Source: Sodiomyces alkalinus F11
Lineage: Eukaryota > Ascomycota > Sordariomycetes > Glomerellales > Plectosphaerellaceae
Assembly (NCBI RefSeq): GCF_003711515.1
Contig: NW_021167079.1
Coordinates: 4,660,677 to 4,724,676, forward strand
Length of the DNA: 64,000 bases
Direction of reading: 5' to 3'
In this document: piece after piece, positions 57,582 to 64,000 of the stretch
Layout: the number at the start of each line of letters is the position of its first letter
Numbering within the stretch: position 1 is the stretch's first letter
Translations under genes and position numbers: made by a program
The notes under the pieces: model-generated
Database searches by the model: none
What the model was told of the DNA's origin: nothing
Seen by the model: the letters and a program-made list of their open reading frames with translations, nothing else

Positions 57582-58225
57582 GGACCCTATGTCTGGGTTC
57601 ATCCCAACATTATCCAAGATATGCATGATAAGACTGGACAATGGTAGCAGCGGGAAGCCGAGAGTCGGGGCGACTGTGTACTACCTACCCGTGATAGTTA
57701 AAATAGATTCTATAGACTCAACGTTTTGATGTGACAAGTCTATGTATCTGAGAGCGCTAGTTACGTTCCAATTGACTATAGGCAACCGAGATGAGCTTGA
57801 GTCGCTTCATCTCCAGGCGTTCCCATGCACAGTGTTCATCGAACTGTGAATGCACACGATAAACACACCCAATATATGGTCCACACAGTGCGAACCGAGA
57901 ACCTCAATTGCCACGTCTCAATCCTTGACCACTTGGCTCGTCTTCATGTTCTCACAGCCTTGCTAATTTGCGGCGTGCTCTCAGAGCAGGGCGAATTCGG
58001 GTGATGATTTTGTTTATTCCCTTACAGAGAATTCTCTTCGAGTGAAACTGCCCCTTATACTCCCGTTCTCTGTGTCGATAATGGTTCCGTTGACCACTTC
58101 TCTCCATCATTATCCATCTCCCTCGATGCACCTCTAGGCCATTCATCATTGGTCCGCAACCCCAAACAGTGCCAGACGTCTGTCCTCTCCAGTTGTTTTA
58201 CAAATACGGATTCCTTTAGGAGGGC
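57582..58225. other. Intergenic region QCR10/ALG10
   Basis: 3' flank of QCR10 and promoter of ALG10. No gene or notable repeat is seen. Confidence 0.4.
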
Positions 58226-60346
58226 ATGGACCGCTTTACCCTCGAGGAGACGGGCCTTGTGGCCGCCATGGGCTCGGGTCTCCTCGCGTTTGGCACCATA
58301 TGGTATTCCTTTGTCAACCGTCACGTCCCAAACCCCTATTTAGTTCGTCTTAACCTCTCGCCTCAAGCAGTATTGATTGCTAATTGGTATTTAGGATGAG
58401 GTTTTCCACATTCCGCAAGCGCAGACCTACTGCCGCGACAGGTTCTTCGAGTGGGATGACAAGATAACCACTCCTCCCGGCCTGTAAGCCACATACCCGA
58501 AGAGCTGTGAACCTCCAGAGTGTATCCCTAACCCAGATATAGATACATCATCTCTAGAGTCTCTGCAGCCGTTAAATCTCGGCTCTTTTGGACGCCCGTC
58601 GAGAAACAATGCGATGCGGGTGGACTTCGATTGGACAATCTTATTGCTGCGGTCTTGATCTTCCCCCTGGCAGTCATCACCCGGCATCAGATTGAGAGAT
58701 GCCTGACGCCTCGACGCTCCGAACAATCCCTCAACACCGTGTCACGCTACGCCTTTCAAACAGGCTTCAATATAGCCCTTTTCCCAGTTCTCTTCTTTTA
58801 TTCGGGCCTGTACTACACCGACGTCTTTTCCACTCTCACCGTCCTCCTGGCCTACAGCCACCATCTTAGCCGTGTCAGTAGGGACAGGAGCTCACTAATC
58901 AGCGACGCTTGGACAATTCTCCTCGGAATCGCGGCGCTCTTCATGCGCCAGACTAACATCTTCTGGGTTGTCGTATACATGGGTGGACTTGAGGCCGTTC
59001 ACGCCGTCAAGACTCTTCGCCCAAAGCCCGCCGAGCAACCTCCCATGCACACCGTGTCAGAGCACGTAAGGTTCTACATCGAAAGATTCTCAGTCGGCGA
59101 CATTCATGACCCCCCAATCGACCGTGCTTGGCCGCATGGTAAGTCCATGGTCCCTCACCTTGTCCGCGTTATTACAACGACTAAGAACGGTGCCCCCAGA
59201 TCTGTGCTACTCCATTGTTGGCATCGGTTTGGCAGCCATCTATAAGCCGGTCCGGATTCTGAAGCAAGTCTGGCCTCATATCACCGTAATGTGTCTTTTC
59301 ACCGCGTTCGTGGCTTGGAACGGGGGAGTGGTCCTCGGTCAGTAGACATTTTTCAGTCATCAAAACCTGGCCACTATGTCTAACTCTGCCCAGGGGACAA
59401 GTCCAACCATATCGCGACCATTCACTTGACCCAGATGCTCTATATTTGGCCTCTTTTTGCTTTCTTCTCGGCTCCTCTCTTCATCCCCACCTTGTTGGGA
59501 CGAACCCTCCGTCTCCTCAGTTGCGTGAAAAGGTCAAAGTTATCCTCTGTCGATAAGTCTAACCGAAACGCGAGCTCTGGCCATACCGGCAGCAGCAAGG
59601 GATCCCACGATGGCGACACTGCCGGTCCCGTCTCTCTGACATCCAAGGACCATATCAGTAGCTCGATGGATTCCCCTTATCTTCAGGCCGCCAGAATAGT
59701 CGTATCCCCTCGAGCGTACTCCGCCCCCCTTGTTCTCCTCGCCATCTTAGCTTCTTGGCTCATCGTCGTCCAAAACACCATCATCCACCCGTTCACATTG
59801 GCCGACAACCGCCATTACATGTTCTACATTTTTCGGTACACCATCCGCCGCCCAGGTCATTTTCGCGAGTATCTAGTTGGCGTATACTTGTTCTGCGGCT
59901 GGCTCTGCTGGTCCGCCCTATCGCCCCTCGAGATGGCCAGTTCCCGCGACAACAAGGACCGTCGGGTCAATTCCGCCCTCAACCCCGCGTCGTCTTCTAC
60001 CGTCGTCTTGCTATTCCTCGCCACCGCCCTGTCTCTGGTCACGGCCCCGCTCGTGGAGCCGCGGTATTTCATTCTTCCTTGGGTCTTCTGGCGTCTCCTC
60101 GTCCCTGCCTGGTACCCCGAGCAGGACGATCGCCACCATGGCGGCGGTGGTGTCGCGTCCCTTCCTGGGCTGGCCGGGCTCATCGAGTGGGGTCGCAGGT
60201 TTGACTTGCGCCTCGTACTCGAGACGCTGTGGTTTGTTGCTATCAACTTGGTCACCATGTACATATTCATCCATCGCCCGTACGTTTGGAGGAACCAGGA
60301 GGGCGAGGTGCTGGATGGCGGCCGTCTGCAGCGTTTCATGTGGTGA
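58226..60346 (+). CDS. ALG10: Dol-P-Glc:Glc2Man9GlcNAc2-PP-Dol alpha-1,2-glucosyltransferase
   Basis: Five exons (58226-58342, 58395-58483, 58543-59138, 59200-59337, 59394-60346) give about 630 residues. After a signal-anchor-like first helix comes [18 protein letters not shown], the ALG10/DIE2 signature, assembled across intron 1. [14 protein letters not shown] across intron 2 and [12 protein letters not shown] follow, and the protein has ten or more membrane helices. The C-terminal region has [18 protein letters not shown] and a short conserved tail. ALG10 adds the last glucose to the lipid-linked N-glycan precursor in the ER. All four introns are 52 to 61 nt, near the lower limit for filamentous fungi. 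Intron 1 uses donor GTTCGT, and intron 2 requires the second of two close AGs. Confidence 0.92.
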
Positions 60347-60897
60347 TGAGTAGAGGTGTGCACATCAGAACAGGACTGTGCGCTCACTATGCTCCGTTCG
60401 ACGACTTGGGAGTGGCAGAAGGGTTACGCTTCCAAGTTCACTAGGCCAATATAAAACGCGGGAGTCTGTACATCTAGGTGACGCAACCTGGACCACAGTG
60501 TTGAAACTAGCTGCGCAAGGAGACAGAAACCCCTCAAATTCATATGATGGGCACGTGCATGCCATATATGTCCTTCCTGGTGGTAGCGAATGCCTTCGCA
60601 GACGTCCAGCCGACTCGGCAGTTTTCTAGTTTCATCTCATCCCACGTCGCGAAGCGAGCGAATCGCGAGATCCTTGATATCCCGAACGCCGATTCCCAAT
60701 ATCCCCCGGTTTGATATTTCCCAGTTTGTTGTGCGGTCCCAACTTCCAACCCCGAGGAGTCGTATGCATCTCCCGTACAGTCCGTGCCGATGTTGTGTAT
60801 GTACGCGTTTATGTGAGTGTCCAGGCAACCCGGCCCAGTGTCCCGACCCGACCCATCCCATCCCATGCTAATCGTCGTCATCGTCATCGCCCTCGTC
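60347..60897. other. Convergent intergenic region ALG10/unrecognised gene
   Basis: 3' flanks. The bases just before the minus-strand stop codon at 60898 (60871-60897) would encode an in-frame acidic extension (see findings). No gene. Confidence 0.4.
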
Positions 60898-61386
60898 CTA
60901 TAAACTAAGGCGGTCCAAGCTCAAGCCATCGTTACTTCGAACGCGCCTCACGACGCCAAGTTTGAAGAACCGCTCCTCTCCGGTCGCCGTCCGCCCGCCG
61001 ATATACCATTTATCCGATCCTAAGACCTCCCGGAATCCCTCGCTGGAGCTGTCGCTGCCGCGCCGTCGACCTGGCGGCGACCCGGGGATGGGAACTCCAC
61101 GGGGGCTGCTGGGCCCCGCCGTGCCCCGGGGCGAGTGGAGCGGAAGCTGGCTGACGACACCTCCAGAGCGAGACGACGAGGAGGTGCCGGGGTGGGCGTT
61201 AGTGGAGACTGCCCGCGGTGCGGATGCAGATGTGGATGCGTTAGACTGTTGCTGCGTGGTATAGGCAGCGGAAGAGGATGGCGTGGTCTGGGAGGTATGC
61301 TTATTGGGTTGTTGGGAAATGGGGTTTGACGTTTGTCGGAAGGAGGCGAAGAAGGTAGAGAGGAAGAAGGGGCGTTGCGACGGCAT
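60898..61386 (-). CDS. Small basic Ser-rich protein, unrecognised family
   Basis: Single exon, 162 residues, ATG at 61386. The first 110 residues are low-complexity, rich in Ser, Thr, Pro and Gln. The C-terminal 45 residues look structured and non-random: EVLGSDKWYIGGRTATGEER then FFKLGVVRRVRSNDGLSLDR. I do not recognise a named domain, although this kind of compact C-terminal block is usually what is conserved in fungal small proteins. No signal peptide or membrane segment is seen. The function is unknown. An alternative reading in another frame (about 196 codons, minus strand) was judged a shadow because it is Arg/Pro-rich without structure. Confidence 0.65.
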   Translation of the reverse strand: MPSQRPFFLSTFFASFRQTSNPISQQPNKHTSQTTPSSSAAYTTQQQSNASTSASAPRAVSTNAHPGTSSSSRSGGVVSQLPLHSPRGTAGPSSPRGVPIPGSPPGRRRGSDSSSEGFREVLGSDKWYIGGRTATGEERFFKLGVVRRVRSNDGLSLDRLSL

Positions 61387-62830
61387 TTTGAAGGGTCTTT
61401 TGTTGCAGAAAAGGTGTGTTTGAGCCTTTCGAACTCCGATGATGTCCCCGGTATTCCCGTTGCGGTCAGACGAGGTCGAGCTGGGTGCCTGCCCTGCTTG
61501 TAGCTTCGCCGTGTGATGTCGCCAGCGCTCCGCGTTGCGCGACTAGTCCAGAAATTCCGTCTTTGGGGGTAAAGGTGAGGCGATATCGGCAAGTTCTGAT
61601 CTTCAGACAAGAAGAACGTTCTTGCTATGCAGTTGTATGATCGTTTCCGGCCGAAAGGGTACCGTAAGATCGCCAGGTGGGTCTGCTATGGGCGTGAAGA
61701 GGTCGGCATGAAATATAGCAGGGTACGTCCGTTTGTGATGGTGATGGTGATGGTGGTGGCGATCGGGATTGTGATATATTGATTTTGTTCTCGCCGAAAT
61801 TATTGCTCTTAGATGGGGGGACGAAATGGAATCCACGACCGTTGGAGGGGAAGTTGATGCCTCTACTAAAATCCTGACGTCGAGGTCTGGGTAAGAATGA
61901 CATGCATGCATGTAGCGTCGTGGTTTCCCTGTTCCCGAGATGGTCCGTGAGGTTCCGATGGTGGTGACCAACAAGTACACTAATATTGTACCTTTGGAGG
62001 TTTTGGTTCGGCCAATACCGGAAGAGCGATTAGATGGTGTGGAGATGCGAATTGGAGCCGTACTGTAATCGTAGTGAGACTATTGGTTAACCTCTTCACG
62101 CCTTTGACACCAATACCGCGGCTCTTTTTGGCGGGGTTGTCAGTTGGTCGGTCAGGACCCGAGTCGTGACAATCCAGCGGTTGACACATCGTGCAGGATA
62201 GCGTCGGTGCCGGGCTTGTTCGGAGTCGGCCCAGTCACGCCGATCAACATCCGAGAGTCATGCCAATAGGTAAAGCCGCAGATGTGGAGACCGGAATATC
62301 AACCGGAATATCATCAACTGCGCCCAGGGTGAGATCTCGTGGTGTAAGTTCTACGACGGAGCATATACTGGAAAGTCTCGAGCGTGGCTCAGAACGTGGC
62401 ACGGGTACCGGCGGGTAAAGGTTTGCATCATGTACCTTTATCCTTCGCGATACGCCGATGCCTAAGGTAAAAGGTACTTTACTTTGCCTTGGATGAGGAG
62501 TCCAAGGTACCTTACCTTAGGGAGTAGATTGCAACGTCAATTGGACACATAAGCAAGCTTCGAACCTAGACTTTGATGACCACGGCCTTTCGTCGCTCAC
62601 ACGCTCATGTCGAAGCTGCCACTCATCGCTCTGCTAGGGAGAGAGGGAAAAACGAAGATAAAAGCAAACAACGAAAACCCAGCCCGGCGCTTGTTTACCT
62701 ATTCGAGTTGTTCCTGAAGAAGCACAGCCCTGCCGCGTACCATTAGGGTTGCATATAGAGTTGCCAGCGAAACCAGGATATGAGCGCTTTTTTATTCTTT
62801 TTTTATTTTATTTTTTTCGAATGGGTATAT
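61387..62830. other. 1.4-kb intergenic region with fold-back element
   Basis: Promoter of the small basic protein and 3' flank of SEC11. It includes a GATGGT hexanucleotide-like repeat (about 61736-61760) and the fold-back element at 62461-62521. T-rich stretches lie at 62790-62818. No supported gene. Confidence 0.4.
62461..62521. repeat. 61-nt fold-back (inverted repeat) element
   Basis: Outer arms CCTAAGGTAA (62461-62470) and TTACCTTAGG (62512-62521) are perfect complements. An inner stem pairs CCTTGGA (62487-62493) with TCCAAGG (62501-62507) around the loop TGAGGAG. The right arm is almost completely matched by the left arm apart from short left-arm insertions. Confidence 0.85.
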
Positions 62831-63483
62831 CTATTCGCGCTGTAATATCACGAGAAGACCCATCAATCCCAACATGGCCGTCTTCAGCCAAGGGTATTCG
62901 GAGAGTAGAATCGTGACGTATCCGACAAAGGGGATATATCCCACCACCCCTCCAATGATGTCGTCCGGCCCCAGGTAATCTTGTCCCTTGGCGAACAATT
63001 CGGTGTCGTCGGCGTTGTTATTATCTCCTTTGGTTAAGAGTTTCGTGTCGGGCCTGGATGCAGGAGTCAGGTTAGTCAGAGCTACGCAAGAGAACAAGAA
63101 GAGAAGCATGGGTTTGCCTTACCCAGTGCCAAATTTCCTGACTATCCGGTGGACGATCGGGATCGGCTTGTCCTTGACTTCGTACACAACGACGCTGCCA
63201 ACGTGGTCCGGGGCCGGGTTATTCCAGAGGAAGAGAAGATCGCCGCGTTGGAAGGCCGGCTCCATGGAACCGCTCAGAACCACCACAATGGGGCTCGGAC
63301 TCGCCGTGATCACCGACAAGCCCTTCCACATCTACACCTTGGAGGATCAGAAAACTGATGCGTTCACGGTCGAAGAGAAGACGCGGGACGGACGGGACGC
63401 ACCATGAAGGCCGTGCTCAGGATGAGGCCGAAATTGAGCAGCTGAGCGGCTGCCTGCCGCGGGTTCTGCAAACTCGACAGCAT
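62831..63483 (-). CDS. SEC11: Signal peptidase complex catalytic subunit Sec11
   Basis: Three exons on the minus strand (63483-63403, 63331-63123, 63053-62831) give 170 residues. An N-terminal membrane helix (about 17-35, [20 protein letters not shown]) is followed by the S26 peptidase box [18 protein letters not shown] with the nucleophile Ser before MEP. Then come [20 protein letters not shown] with the catalytic His, and [11 protein letters not shown] with the essential Asp region. A second hydrophobic stretch lies near the C-terminus ([17 protein letters not shown]). Sec11 removes signal peptides at the ER membrane within the SPC. The introns are 71 and 69 nt with regular sites. Length and motifs match the family throughout. 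Confidence 0.96.
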
Positions 63484-64000
63484 TGGAGCAGGAGGTCGGC
63501 GTGCGAAGTTCAGTTGTTGTTGCGAATGATGCGCCGGGCGTCATCTGAGTTACGCACGTGGGTTTTCTGGAGCGCAGACGTGTCAAGAAACCATACTGAG
63601 TACTCACGTAGGTACCCGCGCGCCCATACTGTGGCGGTGCAGAACAGCCACAATTGCCCAATGTCAATGTCTCGAGAGACAATACCTAAGGTAGATAGAT
63701 ACCTACTTGCCTACCACGATGCCTCTTTTCGAGGATATGAGTTGGGGTGAGTATTTATTGAAGTTCTTTCTGATATTCTCTAGGAAAACAAACTGACCAC
63801 ATCTGTTTGTTTTCCAGGGATTTGAATTGGTTTTGTCGCTTGTTCGACGGTTGGTGATCTTGTCACGGAAGCGGTGGGTCAGTTACTTTCCATTGGGATG
63901 CGGATGGTGTCTGCGTCCGCGATCCAGATCCAGTGCTTCGTACCCTTCAACCCCCTCACCGAAAGAATTAATATCTCAGGCATCGACCCTCTGCGTAGCA
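63484..64000. other. Window-end region upstream of SEC11
   Basis: SEC11 promoter, with GGTACC at 63611-63616 and CCTAAGGTA near 63686. A plus-strand ATG at 63719 followed by a GTGAGT donor (63756) and a TTTTCCAG acceptor (63818) might start a gene that leaves the window, but the spliced frame soon meets a stop, so it is not called. Confidence 0.3.

Noticed and set aside
61020..61610. 196-codon minus-strand frame overlapping the small basic protein
   Set aside because: Arg/Pro/Ser-rich throughout with no structured block; the other frame has a convincing conserved-looking C-terminus.
63719..64000. Possible gene start (MPLFEDMSW) at the window edge
   Set aside because: Donor and acceptor look real, but the spliced frame stops after a few residues or reads only about 33 residues; the data run out at the window edge.

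Overview
This window is nuclear DNA from a filamentous ascomycete, most likely a Sordariomycete. The evidence is gene-dense DNA with about one gene per 2.3 kb on both strands, many 50 to 150 nt introns with GT...CTAAC...AG signals, a fungal-type protein kinase C with paired HR1, C2 and C1 domains, a GT15 mannosyltransferase, an RTA1-family membrane protein and a patatin-NACHT-ankyrin NLR. I cannot place the order or genus from sequence alone.

Layout: 1-5432 has a PI31-like proteasome regulator and the importin KAP114. 6101-7550 is a wrecked GH2 beta-mannosidase that has lost its catalytic barrel. 7951-12385 has RNA polymerase III subunit RPC37 facing PAT1 (mRNA decapping). 13632-18217 has a GT15 mannosyltransferase, mitochondrial uS12m and an acyl-CoA dehydrogenase. 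A 2.4-kb gene-poor stretch precedes PKC1 (20589-24708). 25378-31496 holds SHE9/MDM33, a HAD phosphatase, an EIF1AD-like protein and ALG3. 31904-36428 holds a peroxisomal D-amino-acid oxidase, a metallophosphoesterase with eroded metal ligands and a mitochondrial thioredoxin. 36860-41374 is the NLR, divergent from an RTA1-like gene (42549-43625). After a 2.2-kb gene-poor stretch come a NIPA-type magnesium transporter, a flavin monooxygenase, LCP5/neuroguidin, an EMP70/TM9 protein, MED4, QCR10, ALG10, a small unrecognised basic protein and SEC11.

Most genes are housekeeping and do not form a pathway cluster, though five act in the secretory/glycosylation route (GT15, ALG3, ALG10, SEC11, EMP70). 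Head-to-head pairs sharing an intergenic region are PAT1/GT15, uS12m/acyl-CoA dehydrogenase, SHE9/HAD phosphatase, NLR/RTA1, LCP5/EMP70 and MED4/QCR10. The accessory-looking pieces are the mannosidase relic, the NLR and the gene-poor stretches at 18218-20588 and 43626-45785.

The most striking non-genic signal is a recurring palindromic motif built on AGGTACCT / CCTAAGGTA, found mainly between genes. It ranges from single copies to a perfect 11+1+11 palindrome and a 61-nt fold-back element. Exon boundaries below were deduced by eye from splice signals and reading-frame continuity; unless stated otherwise they should be good to within a few bases. No tRNA, rRNA, CRISPR array or intact transposon was recognised.
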